DNA of 64,000 bases from Frigoribacterium faeni (lineage in GTDB: Bacteria; Actinomycetota; Actinomycetes; Actinomycetales; Microbacteriaceae): assembly GCF_011761235.1 (NCBI RefSeq), contig NZ_JAAOYW010000001.1, forward strand, positions 992,781 to 1,056,780, in the 5' to 3' direction. The position numbers were made by a program, and so were the translations under genes. Below, in pieces: positions 52,546-63,607 of the stretch (its first letter is position 1; each line of letters begins with the position of its first letter). The notes under the pieces were generated by a model. That model made no database searches. It was not told the DNA's origin and saw only the letters and a list, made by a program, of their open reading frames with translations.

Positions 52546-53685
52546 TCAGACCCAGCCGCGTCGCGCCGCCTCGACCCCCGCGTGGAACCTGTTGCTCGCG
52601 CCCAGCTCGTCGAACAGGTCGTGCAGCCGACGGCGGAGGGTGCGGGGCGAGATGCCGAGCTGGCGGGCGATGACGTCGTCGGTCGCGCCCGCCGCCACGA
52701 GCGCGAGCAGGTCGCGCTCGTCGACGGTCGGGGCGCGGAGGCCGCTCGCAGGGACGGGGACGCCGTCGGCCGCGCCGAGGCCCGCGGAGGCGAGGAGGGC
52801 CGCGTCGGCGGCGCCGGTGCCGCCGGAGCCCTGCGTCGCCGCCGCGAGACGGGCCGCGACCTCGGCCCAGTCGACGGCGCCCGCGGCGGCCCCCGGCTCG
52901 GCGAGCGCCGGCACGGGCACCGCGGTGCGCCAGCGCGACTCGAAGAGGTCGCAGAGCGCCGCGATCAGGGCGGGCGACTCGGTGAGCAGCGCCTCGGGCT
53001 CGGCCGACGCGTCGTCGAGCGGCCCGACCGAGACGAGCGCGACCTGGCGGTCGGCGACGGCCAGCTTCACCGGCAGGTCGTGGGTGACCCGCGCCTCCTC
53101 GCCGTCCGCCCCGAGGCGGTGCACCCCCTGCAGGCTGCCGTCGACCGTGAAGCTGGCCACGGTGTAGATCGCCCGCCAGTGCACGCCGCGGTTGAGGGCT
53201 CCACGCTCGACGGACTCGTTCGTCGCGACCACGTAGGGCGGGCGGTCGAACGCGAGGAACTCGTCGCGGGCGCGGTGCTGCAGCCGCGAGTACCAGTCGC
53301 CGACGGCCGCGTGGCCCGTGAGGACGGTCGTCGTGCCCGAGGGGTCGGCGACGCGGCGGCCGTCGTCGAAGAGGGCGCCGAGGCCGGCGACCGCGGTGCG
53401 TGCGTCGGACAGCTGCTCGTCGTGGGCGGCGACGAGCGCCGAGACGGCGACGCGCGGGTCGACGGCGCCGTAGCCCGGGGCGTGACGGCCGTGGCCCTCG
53501 GCCGTGCGGTGCACGAGGCCGATGTTGCGGAGCTGCTCCAGGGCCGTGACGACGACGGCGTCGTCCAGCTCGCGGGCGGCGGCGATGGCGGCGACGTCGA
53601 CGGTGTCGCCGCAGGTCAGCACGAACTCGTAGACCGCGGCCGTGACCGGGTCGATGCCGAGCGCGGCGAGGGAGGGCAGGGTCAT
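52546..53685 (-). CDS. TrmB/LuxR-type transcriptional regulator
   Basis: A 379-residue protein with two DNA-binding regions. The N-terminal winged helix of the TrmB kind is PSLAALGIDPVTAAVYEFVL to VTALEQLRNIGLVHRT. The C-terminal LuxR-like HTH is VDERDLLALVAAGATDDVIA then LGISPRTLRRRLHDLFDELG. The middle, including DEFLAFDRPPYVV, resembles the effector domain of actinobacterial regulators linked to secreted enzymes. It lies between the subtilase and the mannosyltransferase and may control either. ATG at 53685. Confidence 0.85.
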   Translation of the reverse strand: MTLPSLAALGIDPVTAAVYEFVLTCGDTVDVAAIAAARELDDAVVVTALEQLRNIGLVHRTAEGHGRHAPGYGAVDPRVAVSALVAAHDEQLSDARTAVAGLGALFDDGRRVADPSGTTTVLTGHAAVGDWYSRLQHRARDEFLAFDRPPYVVATNESVERGALNRGVHWRAIYTVASFTVDGSLQGVHRLGADGEEARVTHDLPVKLAVADRQVALVSVGPLDDASAEPEALLTESPALIAALCDLFESRWRTAVPVPALAEPGAAAGAVDWAEVAARLAAATQGSGGTGAADAALLASAGLGAADGVPVPASGLRAPTVDERDLLALVAAGATDDVIARQLGISPRTLRRRLHDLFDELGASNRFHAGVEAARRGWV

Positions 53686-53777
53686 CTGGACATCGTGCCC
53701 TGCCGGACGGCCCGGTGGCGACCCGGCAGGCCCGCCGGGGGTAACGTCGTGCGGATGACCGTCTCCGAGGTCGGCCC

Positions 53778-55121
53778 GTGAGCGACGGGGCGACCACCGC
53801 CTCCTCGCTGCGCCCGGCGGTCCGTCGGCGACGGTCGCCCGACCTCGCGGCGTGGCTGCCCGCCCGGTGGTCGACGGTGCTCGCCGTCTACCTCGCCTCG
53901 CGGGCCTTCTCGCTCGTGCTGCTCGCCGTCGTGTGGGAGGTCGGCCACCTGACGGGCTTCGAGTTCCGCACGCCCGGCGCCGAGCTCTCGCTGCTCGACT
54001 TCACCGTCTCGTGGGACGCCGACCGCTACCGCACCATCGCGCTGCACGGCTACCCCACCGTGCTGCCCACGGACTCCGCGGGCCACGTGCTGCCCAACGA
54101 GTGGGCGTTCCTGCCTGCGTTCCCGACGCTGTGCCACCTGCTCATGGTCGCCACGGGCATGTCGTTCGGGGCCGCCGCCCTGCTGCTGTCGACCGCCGCC
54201 GGCGCCGGCGCCGTGCTCGTGCTCTACCGCCTGGTCGACTCCGCCGTCGGCCACCGCGGTGCGATCTGGGCCGTGCTGCTGCTCTGCTTCGGCCCGCTCG
54301 GGTTCCTGTTCTCGGTGGGCTACGCCGAGGGGCTCATGCTGCTCGCGCTCTTCGGGGGCGTGCTCGCGATGCGGCAGCGGCGCTACGGGCTCGTGCTGGC
54401 CTGCGGCGTCGTCGCCGCCTTCACCCGGCCGGGCGCACTCGCGCTCGCCCTGGCCCTGGCCGTGCACCTCGTCGTGCGCTGGCGGACGGAGCGGCCGGAG
54501 GCGGAGGTGCGGACCGCGGGCACGCTGCGGACACCGACGGAGGGTCCGGAGGCGGCGGTGCGGACCGAGGGCACGGCGCGGACCGAGGGGGCGGCCTGGA
54601 CCGCCCCGTGGCACGTGCTGCCCCGGCGCGAGCTCGGGCAGATCGTGGTCGCCGGGCTCGCGATCGCGGCCGCAGGGCTCGCCTGGCCCGTGGTCGCCCA
54701 CCTCGCCACCGGCCGCCCCGATGCCTACCTGCAGACCGAGATGGCCTGGTGGGTCGACTACGTGGGGCGCCCCGACTTCGTGCCGCTGACGCCGTGGTTC
54801 CTGCTCGCCGGACGCTGGCTCGGCCTGGCCGGCATCGCCCTCGTGCTCGCGCTGCTCGTGCTCGCCGCGATCTGGTTCACCCGCCGGTCGACGCTGCGGC
54901 TCGGGCACGAGACCGTGGCCTTCACCGCGAGCTTCGCGCTGTACCTCGTGGCGGTGTTCCTGCCGCAGCAGAGCCTGTTCCGGCTGCTGCTGCCGCTGAG
55001 CCCGCTGCTCGGGGCGCCCGCGGTGTCCGAGCGGCCGGCCCTGCGCCGCACGCTGCTCGTCGGCGGGATGGCGCTGCAGCCGGTGGCCGTCGTGCTGCTC
55101 TGGCTGTACGTCGCGCCGTAG
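53778..55121 (+). CDS. PIG-V-like mannosyltransferase
   Basis: A 447-residue membrane glycosyltransferase with about ten hydrophobic helices. The [18 protein letters not shown] motif in the first lumenal loop matches GPI mannosyltransferase 2 (PIG-V) type enzymes, which use polyprenyl-phosphate sugars. An in-frame repeat encodes [20 protein letters not shown] in a cytoplasmic loop near residue 240. GTG at 53778. Likely role: glycosylation of cell-envelope polymer; acceptor unknown. Confidence 0.85.
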   Translation: MSDGATTASSLRPAVRRRRSPDLAAWLPARWSTVLAVYLASRAFSLVLLAVVWEVGHLTGFEFRTPGAELSLLDFTVSWDADRYRTIALHGYPTVLPTDSAGHVLPNEWAFLPAFPTLCHLLMVATGMSFGAAALLLSTAAGAGAVLVLYRLVDSAVGHRGAIWAVLLLCFGPLGFLFSVGYAEGLMLLALFGGVLAMRQRRYGLVLACGVVAAFTRPGALALALALAVHLVVRWRTERPEAEVRTAGTLRTPTEGPEAAVRTEGTARTEGAAWTAPWHVLPRRELGQIVVAGLAIAAAGLAWPVVAHLATGRPDAYLQTEMAWWVDYVGRPDFVPLTPWFLLAGRWLGLAGIALVLALLVLAAIWFTRRSTLRLGHETVAFTASFALYLVAVFLPQQSLFRLLLPLSPLLGAPAVSERPALRRTLLVGGMALQPVAVVLLWLYVAP

Positions 55122-55137
55122 CCCGGCGCCCTCGAGC

Positions 55138-55159
55138 GCGCCGAGTCCTGGCTCGGCGC
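55138..55159 (+). terminator. short hairpin after the mannosyltransferase
   Basis: GCGCCGAG and CTCGGCGC pair across TCCTGG, 17 bp past the stop codon. Confidence 0.6.
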
Positions 55160-55177
55160 CGTCCCCCGTCCGGGGGT

Positions 55178-55210
55178 GTTCATCTGCCGCACCGCCCCCG
55201 TTCACCCGGA
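55178..55210 (+). promoter_or_regulatory. candidate PHO box upstream of alkaline phosphatase
   Basis: GTTCATC at 55178 and GTTCACC at 55200 are exactly 22 bp apart, two 11-bp units, with a degenerate GCACCGC unit at 55189 between them. Actinobacterial PhoP binds direct repeats of GTTCACC with 11-bp period. The site lies 81 bp before the phosphatase GTG. Confidence 0.6.
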
Positions 55211-55236
55211 CGACACGGGCGGGCGGTCAGCTGTGC

Positions 55237-55263
55237 GCGGACGTGCAGCGACTGCACGTCCGC
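55237..55263 (+). promoter_or_regulatory. perfect 12-bp palindrome before the phosphatase start
   Basis: GCGGACGTGCAG and CTGCACGTCCGC pair around CGA. It may be a leader hairpin or a second operator between the PHO box and the start codon. Confidence 0.55.
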
Positions 55264-55290
55264 CCTCCCCCCGATCACTGGAGCAGACAC

Positions 55291-57216
55291 GTGACACCCA
55301 CGAGCACCCGCCGCCGCCGCGCGGCACTGGCCACGGGGGCGGCGGCGACCCTCGCCTCCTTCGCCCTCGTCCTGAGCCCGGCCGTCGCCCTCGCGGCGAC
55401 GCCGGCCGACGTCGCCACGAACGGCGGCGCCGCCCGCAGCGCCGACGACAGCACCGCCGCCCTGCTCGAGTCGGTGAAGGCCGGACCGGCGAAGAACGTC
55501 ATCCTGCTGATCGGCGACGGCATGGGCGACAGCGAGATCACGTCGGCCCGCGACTACGCGTACGGCGCGGGCGGGACCCTGCCGGGCATCGACGCCCTGC
55601 CACTGACGGGCCAGTACACGACCTACTCCCTCGGCAAGGACGGCAAGCCGGACTACGTGCCCGACTCCGCGGCGACCGGCTCGGCCTGGGCCACCGGCAC
55701 CAAGACCTACGACAACGCGATCTCCGTCGACATCGCGGGCACCCCGCAGGACACCCTCGTCGAGATCGCCAAGGCCAACGGCCTCAAGACGGGCAACGTC
55801 TCGACCGCCGAGCTGCAGGACGCGACCCCGGCCGTCCAGGCCGCCCACGTCGCCGCGCGCAGCTGCTACGGCCCCGACACCGTGACCCAGTGCGGCGCCG
55901 ACGCCCTCGACCAGGGCGGCCTCGGCTCGATCAGCGAGCAGATCATCGGCACCCGCGCCGACCTCACGCTCGGCGGCGGGGCCGCGTCGTTCCGCCAGAC
56001 GGCGCGTGCCGGCCAGTGGCAGGGCGAGAGCCTCGACGCCCAGGCCTCCGACCGCGGCTACCAGCGGGTCACCGACCAGGCCGGCCTCGACGCCGTCACC
56101 GCAGCGGACCAGACCGCGCCCGTGCTCGGCACCTTCGCGGACGGCAACTTCCCGACGCGCTTCGCGCCCACGACGGCGACCGTGGGAGGCGCGGACCTGG
56201 CACCGCAGACCTGCCAGCCGAACCCGGCGCGCCTGAGCACCGACCTCTCGCTCGCGTCCCTCACCGAGAAGTCGATCGACCTGCTCGACGGCGACGACGG
56301 GTTCTTCCTGCAGGTGGAGGGCGCCTCGATCGACAAGCGCGACCACAGCGCCGACGCGTGCGGCCAGATCGGCGAGGTCCTCGACCTCGACGAGGCCGTC
56401 CGCTCGGCCCTCGACTTCGCCGAGGCCGACGGCGAGACCCTCGTCATCGTCACCGCGGACCACGCCCACACGAGCCAGATCGTCGACTCGACTCCCCCGG
56501 CCACGCTCAGCACCGCGCTGACCACGGTCGACGGCAGCACCCTGAAGATCGCCTACGGCACGGCGGCCGCCGGCGGGTCGCAGCAGCACACCGGCACGCA
56601 GCTGCGCGTCGCGGGCTACGGCCCCGGCGCCGCGAACGTCGTCGGCCTGATCGACCAGACCGACAACTTCTTCACCATCGCGAACGCGCTGCAGCTCGAC
56701 CGTGACCTGCCCTCGCTGAGCGCCGACGCGACGATCTCGGCCCCCGCCGAGGTGGCGCCGGGCGCGACCTTCGACGTCACGGTCTCCGGCCTCGACGGCG
56801 ACCGCCAGGCGTCCGGCACGTACGGCGACCTGGACCTCGGCACGGTCGACGTCATCGACGGCGTCGCGACCTTCACGGTCACCGCGTCCCAGACCCTCGG
56901 CGACGCCACGGTCACGGTGACCGGCGTGCAGACCGGCACCGCCCGGCAGGCCGTCGTCTCGGTGGTCGAGGCGCCCGTCGCCCCGGCGCCGGCCGACCCC
57001 GCCCCGGGCGGCGCGGCCGGCGGCTCGGGCTCGGGCACCGGGGCCGGCACGGCCGCCGGTGCCGGCGGTGCGGGCACGGCGGGCTCCGGCCCCCTCGCCT
57101 TCACCGGCTCGGAGGCCCTGCCCGCCCTCGTCCTGGCGCTGCTGCTCGCGGGCGCCGGCACGGTGCTCGTCGCTCGCCGCCGTCGCCGCGTGCTGATCGA
57201 CCACTCGGGGCTGTAA
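55291..57216 (+). CDS. sortase-anchored alkaline phosphatase (PhoA-like)
   Basis: A 641-residue secreted phosphatase. An Arg-rich signal peptide ends near [10 protein letters not shown]. Catalytic features are [35 protein letters not shown] with the nucleophilic Ser, [11 protein letters not shown] and [16 protein letters not shown] beta-sandwich domain follows near residue 485, then a Gly-rich linker, LAFTG, a hydrophobic helix and RRRRR, so it should be attached to peptidoglycan. The GTG at 55291 follows ACTGGAGCAGACAC. The nearby PHO-box-like repeat suggests induction by phosphate starvation. Confidence 0.94.
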   Translation: MTPTSTRRRRAALATGAAATLASFALVLSPAVALAATPADVATNGGAARSADDSTAALLESVKAGPAKNVILLIGDGMGDSEITSARDYAYGAGGTLPGIDALPLTGQYTTYSLGKDGKPDYVPDSAATGSAWATGTKTYDNAISVDIAGTPQDTLVEIAKANGLKTGNVSTAELQDATPAVQAAHVAARSCYGPDTVTQCGADALDQGGLGSISEQIIGTRADLTLGGGAASFRQTARAGQWQGESLDAQASDRGYQRVTDQAGLDAVTAADQTAPVLGTFADGNFPTRFAPTTATVGGADLAPQTCQPNPARLSTDLSLASLTEKSIDLLDGDDGFFLQVEGASIDKRDHSADACGQIGEVLDLDEAVRSALDFAEADGETLVIVTADHAHTSQIVDSTPPATLSTALTTVDGSTLKIAYGTAAAGGSQQHTGTQLRVAGYGPGAANVVGLIDQTDNFFTIANALQLDRDLPSLSADATISAPAEVAPGATFDVTVSGLDGDRQASGTYGDLDLGTVDVIDGVATFTVTASQTLGDATVTVTGVQTGTARQAVVSVVEAPVAPAPADPAPGGAAGGSGSGTGAGTAAGAGGAGTAGSGPLAFTGSEALPALVLALLLAGAGTVLVARRRRRVLIDHSGL

Positions 57217-57234
57217 GCCCAACGGCACGGTCAC

Positions 57235-57268
57235 AGGAGGCGCGGGTCCGACAGGGCCCGCGCCTCCT
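57235..57268 (+). terminator. 12-bp stem after alkaline phosphatase
   Basis: AGGAGGCGCGGG pairs with CCCGCGCCTCCT around a 10-base loop, 18 bp past the stop. Confidence 0.85.
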
Positions 57269-57320
57269 CGGCGTCCGGCCGCCGTGCCCCGCTGCGCCGC
57301 GGCTCGGCGCGCGTCGCGGC

Positions 57321-57801
57321 GTCGAGCATTCAGGTCACGTCGCCGTCACCCGGCCGCGACGCCCGCGGGCAGGGCCGGCCGCGACGCGCGCGCCTGAGAC
57401 CTCGACATGCACACGGCGGACGGCGATGCCGCACCGCCCCGCGCCGCGCCGCGTCGACCATTCAGGTCACGTCGCCGTGACACGGGCACGGTGCCCGCCG
57501 GCGGACCCGCCCGCGACGCACACACCTGAAACCTCGACACGCCCGCGGCGGACATCGCTGCCGACACCTCGCCGCACGGCACTGCGTCGACCATTCAGGT
57601 CACGTCGCCGGCACCCGGGCGCGACGGCCGCGGGCAAGGCCGAGCGCGACGCGTGCGCCTGAAACCTCGACACGCACACGGCGCACGGCGATGCCGCCGC
57701 GCCGCGCGTCGCGGCGTCGACGATTCAGGTCACGTCGCCGTCACCCGGGCGCGACGGCCACGGGCAGGGCCGCCGCCGACGCCGGCACCTGAGTGCTCGA
57801 C
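57321..57801. repeat. array B: four 86-bp split-inverted-repeat elements
   Basis: Elements: 57321-57406, 57453-57538, 57586-57671, 57716-57801, with a tight start-to-start spacing of 130-133 bp. Arms follow GTCGA-N4-TCAGGT and (A/G)CCTGA-N4-TCGAC as in array A. Interiors share CACGTCGCCG next to the left arm and GCGACGC near the right arm, giving a possible second GTCGC/GCGAC stem. The spacers between elements also resemble each other. The array fills the gap between the phosphatase and LLM genes, which converge on it. Confidence 0.92.
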
Positions 57802-57825
57802 GCGGCGGCCGCCCCGGGTCGCGGG

Positions 57826-58833
57826 CTACGCCGCGACGCGGGCGTGCGCGTCGGCGAGCAGCTCGACCGAGCGCAGGCGGTCCGACGTGGCGAGCGACGA
57901 GTGCGCGACGATGACCTCGTCGGCCTCGGCGCTGCGGGCGAACTCGGCCACGTAGTCCGCGACCTGCTCGCCCGTGCCGACGCCCGTGAAGGTCGTCATG
58001 CTGGCCACGTGCCCGCCGACCGGGGTGCGCAGCAGGTGGTCGAGCTCGTCGTCGCCGAAGGTGCGGTCGACGGTGATCTGACCGCTCTGGCGCAGCAGCA
58101 TGAGCAGGCGGGCTCGCTTGACGTCCGCGAACTGCCGGTGCGCCTCGTCGGCGTCGTCCGAGGCGATCGCGTTGAGGCCCGCGATCACGTACGGCGCGTC
58201 GAGCTGCGTCGACGGCTGGAACTCGCGGCGGTAGATCGCGACGGCGTCGTGCAGCATGTCGGGCGCGAAGTGCGAGGCGAACGCGAAGGGCAGTCCGAGC
58301 GCCGCGGCGAGCTGCGCCCCGAAGGTCGACGAGCCGAGGATGTACAGCGGCACCTCGGTGCCGGCCCCCGGCGTCGCGCTGACGCCCGGCACGCGCGACT
58401 GGCCGGCGAGGAACGCCTGCAGCTCGACGACATCCTGCGGGAACCGCTCCGACGAGGCCGGGTCGCGCCGCAGGGCGCGGAACGTCGCCTGGTCGCTGCC
58501 CGGCGCCCGCCCGAGGCCGAGGTCGATGCGACCCGGGTGCAGCGTCTCGAGGGTGCCGAACTGCTCGGCGATGGTGAGCGGCGAGTGGTTCGGCAGCATG
58601 ACGCCGCCCGAGCCGAGGCGGATCGTCGACGTCTGGCTCGCCACGTGCGCGATGAGCACCGACGTCGCGCTCGACGCGATCGACGACATGTTGTGGTGCT
58701 CGGCGTACCAGACCCGCCGGTACCCGCTCTTCTCGGCCTGCTGCGCGAGGGCGACGGACGCCGCGAAGCTGTCGCGCGCCGTCTCTCCGGGAGCGATGGG
58801 GGCGAGGTCCAGGATCGAGAGGGGAACGGTCAT
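57826..58833 (-). CDS. LLM class flavin-dependent oxidoreductase
   Basis: A 335-residue luciferase-like monooxygenase (group 1). Motifs are [59 protein letters not shown] and [13 protein letters not shown], which bind FMN in the (beta/alpha)8 barrel. Substrate unknown. ATG at 58833 with GAACGGTC between; the gene stops 25 bp from array B. Confidence 0.94.
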   Translation of the reverse strand: MTVPLSILDLAPIAPGETARDSFAASVALAQQAEKSGYRRVWYAEHHNMSSIASSATSVLIAHVASQTSTIRLGSGGVMLPNHSPLTIAEQFGTLETLHPGRIDLGLGRAPGSDQATFRALRRDPASSERFPQDVVELQAFLAGQSRVPGVSATPGAGTEVPLYILGSSTFGAQLAAALGLPFAFASHFAPDMLHDAVAIYRREFQPSTQLDAPYVIAGLNAIASDDADEAHRQFADVKRARLLMLLRQSGQITVDRTFGDDELDHLLRTPVGGHVASMTTFTGVGTGEQVADYVAEFARSAEADEVIVAHSSLATSDRLRSVELLADAHARVAA

Positions 58834-58903
58834 GGGGTCTGCAACCACGGAGGCGCGGGCGGTGTTCCCGAGCCAGGTCGCGGACCTGCCCGGAGGCCCG
58901 CCG

Positions 58904-59206
58904 CTACTGCTCGAGGTCGTCCGGGCTGAGCCGGTCGCCCGGCTCGGGGGTGCGGAAGAGCGGGTTCTCGGGCAGGCCGGCGAGGTCGTCGTCCGCCCCC
59001 GACTCGCCCTCGGCGACCGGGGTGCCGTCGACGTCGAGGTCCTCGTCCGCCGACGCGGACCCGGGAGCGGCCGAGGCGTCGTCGCGGTCGTCGGCGTCGG
59101 CGTCGGCCGCGAGGCCGCCGTCGATCGTGAGGTCGTCGTCGGGGACGACGTCCCCGGCGTCGGACGGCTCGGGCAGGTTCGGCTGGAAGGGCTCGGACAT
59201 CGACAT
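58904..59206 (-). CDS. 100-residue acidic disordered protein
   Basis: Product starts [20 protein letters not shown] and is about one third Asp/Glu, ending [18 protein letters not shown]. No hydrophobic core or known family. The ATG at 59206 or 59200 may start it. It resembles the acidic protein at 17825 in composition only. Confidence 0.6.
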   Translation of the reverse strand: MSMSEPFQPNLPEPSDAGDVVPDDDLTIDGGLAADADADDRDDASAAPGSASADEDLDVDGTPVAEGESGADDDLAGLPENPLFRTPEPGDRLSPDDLEQ

Positions 59207-59249
59207 GACCCGAGCATGCGCCCGCGCGGCCGCCCCGTCCGCGGTGTTC

Positions 59250-59335
59250 GTCGAACGTTCAGGTGACGGCGGCCAGGTCCGCCCGGGGGGCACGCGGCCC
59301 GGCACGCCCGCGACGACGTCGCCTGAGTGCTCGAC
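59250..59335. repeat. single 86-bp split-inverted-repeat element
   Basis: GTCGAACGTTCAGGT opens and GCCTGAGTGCTCGAC closes an 86-bp element with the length and boxes of arrays A and B. It is alone, between the acidic protein and araA. Confidence 0.88.
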
Positions 59336-59465
59336 GGCGCCCCAGCACCCCGGCGCCCCGGCACCCCGGCTCGACGGCACCACCGCGCCCCGCCACGACG
59401 CGGCGGAGGCGGCCCGCGCCGCCCCTCGGGACCGCACGGACCGCCTCCTCGGCGCCCGGCTCGGG

Positions 59466-61007
59466 CTACAGCCCGCGCGCCAGGCGGTGGTAGGCCGCGT
59501 TCCAGCGCACCTCGCGCGTGAACTCGCGCATGGTGGTGTGCTCGTCGATGACCAGCAGCTCGGTCTCGAGGATGCGCGCGAGGTCCTCGAACGCCTCGAG
59601 GCCGACCGCGGTCGACATGACGGTGTGGTGCGCGGCGCCGGCGGTGAGCCAGGCCTCGGCCGAGACGGCGAACGACGGACGCGGCTCCCACACGGCGCGG
59701 CCGACGGGCAGGTTCGGCAGGTCGGCGTCGGGCGCGACGACGTCGACGACGTTGACCGTGAGGCGGAACCGGTCGCGCACGTCGCTCATCGCGACGACGA
59801 CGGCCTCGCCCGGGTCGGCCGTGAAGACCAGGCGCACCGGGTCGTCCTTGCCGCCGATGCCGAGCTCGTGCACCTCGAGCGAGGCGCGGCCGGCCGTCAG
59901 CGACGGGCTCACCTCGAGCATGTGGGCGCCGAGGATCTTCTCGGCACCGGGCACGAGGTGGTAGGTGTAGTCCTCCATCAAGGAGGCGCCCCCCGGCAGC
60001 CCTGCGCCCATCACGGCGGCGGCGCGCACCAGCACCGCGGTCTTCCAGTCGCCCTCGGCGCCGAAGCCGTAGCCCTCGGCCATGAGGCGCTGCACCGCGA
60101 GGCCGGGCAGCTGCTTCAGCGCGCCCAGGTCCTCGAAGTTCGTCGTGAAGGCGCCGAAGCCGCCTGCCTCGAGGAACGTGCGCAGGCCGATCTCGATCGC
60201 GGCGCCGTCGCGCAGCGACTGGTGGCGCTCGCCCCCGGCCCGCAGCTCGGGGACGACGTCGTATTCCCGCTCGTAGAGTGCGACGAGGTCGTCGACCGCG
60301 GTCTCGGGGGCCGCGGCCACCGCCTCCGCCAGCTCGTTGACGCCCCAGGTGTTGACCTGCACGCCGAACGCGAGCTCGGCCTCGGTCTTGTCGCCCTCGG
60401 TGACGGCGACGAAGCGCATGTTGTCGCCGAAGCGGGCGAGCTTGAGCGAGCGCATCGCGGCGGCGCCGGCCGCCGCGCGCATCCAGGTGCCGACCTGGCG
60501 CTGCACGCGGGGGTCGCTGACGTGGCCGACGACGGTCTTGCGCGGGGCGCCGAGGCGCGTCTGCACGTAGCCGAACTCGCGGTCGCCGTGCGCGGCCTGG
60601 TTGAGGTTCATGAAGTCGAAGTCGATCTCGCCCCAGGGCAGCTCGACGTTCGCCTGCGTGTGCAGGTGCAGCAGCGGCTTGCGGAGGGCGTCGATGCCGC
60701 CGATCCACATCTTGGCCGGGCTGAAGGTGTGCATCCACGCGGTCACGCCGATGACCGAGTCGTCGAGGTTGGCCTCGAGCATCGTGCGCTTGATCGTCTC
60801 GGCGTCGGTGAGGACGGGCTTCCAGACGAGCTCGACCGGGACGTCGGAGGCGGCGGCCAGCTCGTCGGCGATGGCCCGCGACTGCTCGGCGACCTGGCGG
60901 AGGGTCTCCTCGCCGTAGAGGCCCTGGCTGCCGGTGAGGAACCAGACCTGCTTCGACGCGAGGAACGCGGCGGGGTCGACGGGGGCGGTGGTGGGTTCGG
61001 TGGTCAC
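59466..61007 (-). CDS. araA: L-arabinose isomerase
   Basis: AraA converts L-arabinose to L-ribulose with Mn2+. The 513-residue product has the full family length, [20 protein letters not shown] at the start, [37 protein letters not shown] and [10 protein letters not shown] with metal-binding residues. GTG at 61007 overlaps the araD stop (GTGA). It is the last gene of the araB-araD-araA operon. Confidence 0.97.
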   Translation of the reverse strand: MTTEPTTAPVDPAAFLASKQVWFLTGSQGLYGEETLRQVAEQSRAIADELAAASDVPVELVWKPVLTDAETIKRTMLEANLDDSVIGVTAWMHTFSPAKMWIGGIDALRKPLLHLHTQANVELPWGEIDFDFMNLNQAAHGDREFGYVQTRLGAPRKTVVGHVSDPRVQRQVGTWMRAAAGAAAMRSLKLARFGDNMRFVAVTEGDKTEAELAFGVQVNTWGVNELAEAVAAAPETAVDDLVALYEREYDVVPELRAGGERHQSLRDGAAIEIGLRTFLEAGGFGAFTTNFEDLGALKQLPGLAVQRLMAEGYGFGAEGDWKTAVLVRAAAVMGAGLPGGASLMEDYTYHLVPGAEKILGAHMLEVSPSLTAGRASLEVHELGIGGKDDPVRLVFTADPGEAVVVAMSDVRDRFRLTVNVVDVVAPDADLPNLPVGRAVWEPRPSFAVSAEAWLTAGAAHHTVMSTAVGLEAFEDLARILETELLVIDEHTTMREFTREVRWNAAYHRLARGL

Positions 61008-61714
61008 TGGAGTTCTCCTGCTGGCGCTTGGCCGTAGACGTTCTGGTACCGGTCGAAGAGGGCGTCGATGCTCTCCTGCGGGATGGGGAGGGGCTCGCCG
61101 AGCTGGCGGCTGAGGTGCACGGTGCGGGCGACGTCCTCGGTCATGACGGCGGCCTTGACGGCGTCGCGGGCGTCCTTGCCGATGGTGAAGACGCCGTGGT
61201 TCTGCATCAGCACGGCACGGCTGCGGTGGCCCTCGAGGGTCGCGACGATGCCCTCGCCGATCGACTCGTCGCCGATGATCGCGAACGGACCGACGGGGAT
61301 CTCGCCGCCGAACTCGTCGGCCATGGCCGTGATGACGCACGGGATCGACTCGCCGCGGGCCGCCCACGCCGTGGCGTAGGTCGAGTGCGTGTGCACCACT
61401 CCCCCGACCTTCGGCATGGCCCGGTACACGTGGGCGTGCGCCGCGGTGTCGCTCGAGGGGCTGCGCTCGCTGCCGGGGCTGCCCGCGACGACGGTGCCGT
61501 CGAGGTGGCAGAGGATCTGGTTCTCGGGCGTCAGGTCGTCGTAGTCGACGCCGCTCGGCTTGATCACGAACAGGTTCGTGCCGGGCACGCGCTGGGAGAC
61601 GTTGCCGCCCGTCCAGACGACGAGGCCGTAGCGGGTCAGCTCGGCGTGCAGGTCGCAGACGGCGCGACGCGTGGCGTCGATGGCCGACTCGGTGGCGCGG
61701 TCGACGAAGCTCAC
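61004..61714 (-). CDS. araD: L-ribulose-5-phosphate 4-epimerase
   Basis: AraD makes D-xylulose 5-phosphate, feeding the pentose phosphate pathway. The 236-residue class II aldolase-like enzyme has [33 protein letters not shown] with zinc-binding His, and [14 protein letters not shown] at 61714 overlaps the araB stop and its own stop overlaps araA. Confidence 0.97.
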   Translation of the reverse strand: MSFVDRATESAIDATRRAVCDLHAELTRYGLVVWTGGNVSQRVPGTNLFVIKPSGVDYDDLTPENQILCHLDGTVVAGSPGSERSPSSDTAAHAHVYRAMPKVGGVVHTHSTYATAWAARGESIPCVITAMADEFGGEIPVGPFAIIGDESIGEGIVATLEGHRSRAVLMQNHGVFTIGKDARDAVKAAVMTEDVARTVHLSRQLGEPLPIPQESIDALFDRYQNVYGQAPAGELQ

Positions 61715-63474
61715 GCGGTCACCCCCGCGGCGTCCGCGGACGAGGCCGACGAGGCCGACGAGGCGGCGGGCGCCTCGGGCTCGGCGACCGGCGCGCTCGA
61801 GCCGCCCCGCGCCTCCCTGCTGATGGCCTTGAGCCGGTGCATGACGTCGTTGCCGCCGCGGCCGAACCAGTCGTGCAGCAGCAGGTACTCGGCGTAGAGC
61901 GCGTCGTAGGCGTCGGCGGCTGCGGGGTCGGGCGTGTAGGAGGCGCGGTCCACGCTGCCCATCGCGTCGGACGCCACGCGGGTGTCCGGGTAGGCGCCGG
62001 CCGCGACGGCGGCGTGGATCGCCGAGCCGAGGGCGGGGCCCTGCTCGCTGCGGATCGTCGAGATCGGCATGCGCAGCACGTCGCTGTAGGTCTGCATCAG
62101 GTGGCGGTTCTTGAGCAGGCCGCCGGCGGCGATGAACTCGGTGACGGGAACGCCCGAGTCGTTGAACGCCTCGACGATGCGGCGCGTGCCGAAGGCCGTG
62201 GCCTCGAGCAGGGCGCGGTAGCCGTCCTCGGGCGCGGTGCCGAGGGTCTGCCCGACGATCACGCCGCTGAGCTCGTGGTCGACGAGCACCGAGCGGTTGC
62301 CGCTGTGCCAGTCGAGCGCGACGAGCCCGTGGGCGCCCACGGGCTGCTCGTACGCGAGGTCGGTGAGGTACTGGTGCACGCTGGTGCCCGCGGCCTCGGC
62401 CGCGTCGACGGCCGACTGCGGCACCTGGTTGCGCACGTACCAGGCGAAGATGTCGCCCACGCCCGACTGGCCCGCCTCGTAGCCCCAGAAGCCGTCGGTG
62501 ATGCCGCCGTCGACGGCGCCGCACATGCCGGGGACCTCGGCCAGCTCGGAGCCGTTCATCACGTGGCAGGTGCTCGTGCCCATGATGGCGACCATCTGGC
62601 CGGGCTGGGTGGCCTTGGCGGCCGGGGCGGTGACGTGCGCGTCGACGTTGCCGACCGCGACGGCGATGCCCTCGGGCAGGCCGGTCCACGCCGCGGCCTC
62701 GGCGGAGAGGGTGCCGGCGGCGTCGCCGAGCGCGCCGATCTCGTGGGCGACCTTGGTCTCGGCGAAGTCGGCGAAGTCGGGGTTCAGCGCGGCGAGGAAC
62801 TCGCGGCTCGGGTACTCGCCATCCTGCAGGATCCCCTTGTAGCCGGCGGTGCAGGCGTTGCGCACGTACCGTCCGCTGAGCTGCCAGACGATCCAGTCGG
62901 CGGCCTCCACCCAGTGCTCGGTCGCCGCGTAGACCTCGGGGTCCTCCTCGAGCAGCTGCAGGCCCTTGGCGAACTCCCACTCGCTCGAGATGAGCCCGCC
63001 GTAGCGGGGCAGCCACGACTCGCCGCGCTCGCGGGCGAGCTCGTTGATGCGGTCGGCCTGGCCCTGCGCCGCGTGGTGGCGCCACAGCTTGACGTAGGCG
63101 TGCGGGCGGTCGGCGAACTGCTCGAGCTCGTTGAGGGGCGTGCCGTCGGCGGTCGTCGGCACCATGGTGCAGGCCGTGAAGTCCGTGCCGATGCCGACGA
63201 CGGACGCCGGGTCGACGCCCGAGGCGGCCAGTGCCCGGGGCACGGCGCTCTTGAGCACGTCGACGTAGTCGCTCGGCACCTGCAGCGCCCACTCGGCGGG
63301 AAGGCGTTCGCCGCTGGTGGGGAGGGTGCGGTCGACGACGGCGTGCGCGTACTCGTGGGTGGCGGTGCCGAGCTCGGCGCCGTCGGAGACGCGGACGACG
63401 ACCGCCCGTCCGCTCAGCGTGCCGAAGTCGACGCCGACGACGTGTGCGTCGGGCGCGGCGGTGGTGTCTGCCAT
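61711..63474 (-). CDS. araB: ribulokinase
   Basis: AraB phosphorylates L-ribulose. The 587-residue FGGY kinase starts with [19 protein letters not shown] and shows [44 protein letters not shown] and [19 protein letters not shown]. The last 25 residues are an Ala/Ser tail. ATG at 63474 with AAGGACGTTCC upstream. A LacI-type operator overlaps the promoter. Confidence 0.97.
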   Translation of the reverse strand: MADTTAAPDAHVVGVDFGTLSGRAVVVRVSDGAELGTATHEYAHAVVDRTLPTSGERLPAEWALQVPSDYVDVLKSAVPRALAASGVDPASVVGIGTDFTACTMVPTTADGTPLNELEQFADRPHAYVKLWRHHAAQGQADRINELARERGESWLPRYGGLISSEWEFAKGLQLLEEDPEVYAATEHWVEAADWIVWQLSGRYVRNACTAGYKGILQDGEYPSREFLAALNPDFADFAETKVAHEIGALGDAAGTLSAEAAAWTGLPEGIAVAVGNVDAHVTAPAAKATQPGQMVAIMGTSTCHVMNGSELAEVPGMCGAVDGGITDGFWGYEAGQSGVGDIFAWYVRNQVPQSAVDAAEAAGTSVHQYLTDLAYEQPVGAHGLVALDWHSGNRSVLVDHELSGVIVGQTLGTAPEDGYRALLEATAFGTRRIVEAFNDSGVPVTEFIAAGGLLKNRHLMQTYSDVLRMPISTIRSEQGPALGSAIHAAVAAGAYPDTRVASDAMGSVDRASYTPDPAAADAYDALYAEYLLLHDWFGRGGNDVMHRLKAISREARGGSSAPVAEPEAPAASSASSASSADAAGVTA

Positions 63475-63537
63475 GGAACGTCCTTGTCCTGGTGGTGCAT
63501 GCCCCGGAGGAGCGGGTCGAGTGGGGTGCCCACGCGA

Positions 63538-63581
63538 AAGTGAGCGCTCACATTGTCGCACGGCCGAGGCGCCGCGTGCAA
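63538..63581 (-). promoter_or_regulatory. araBDA promoter with LacI/AraR-type operator
   Basis: Minus-strand -35 TTGCAC (63576-63581), 18-base spacer and -10 GACAAT (63552-63557) are followed at once by the palindrome GTGAGCGCTCAC (63540-63551), which overlaps the transcription start. The form fits LacI-family repressors, and one is encoded next door. Confidence 0.85.
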
Positions 63582-63607
63582 CGCGGACGGGCCGTCGGCG
63601 AGCGGGC

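Noticed and set aside
41898-57801. Integron cassette array
   Set aside because: Box layout recalls attC, but the GTTRRRY core, cassette ORFs and an integrase are missing. Kept only as an analogy.
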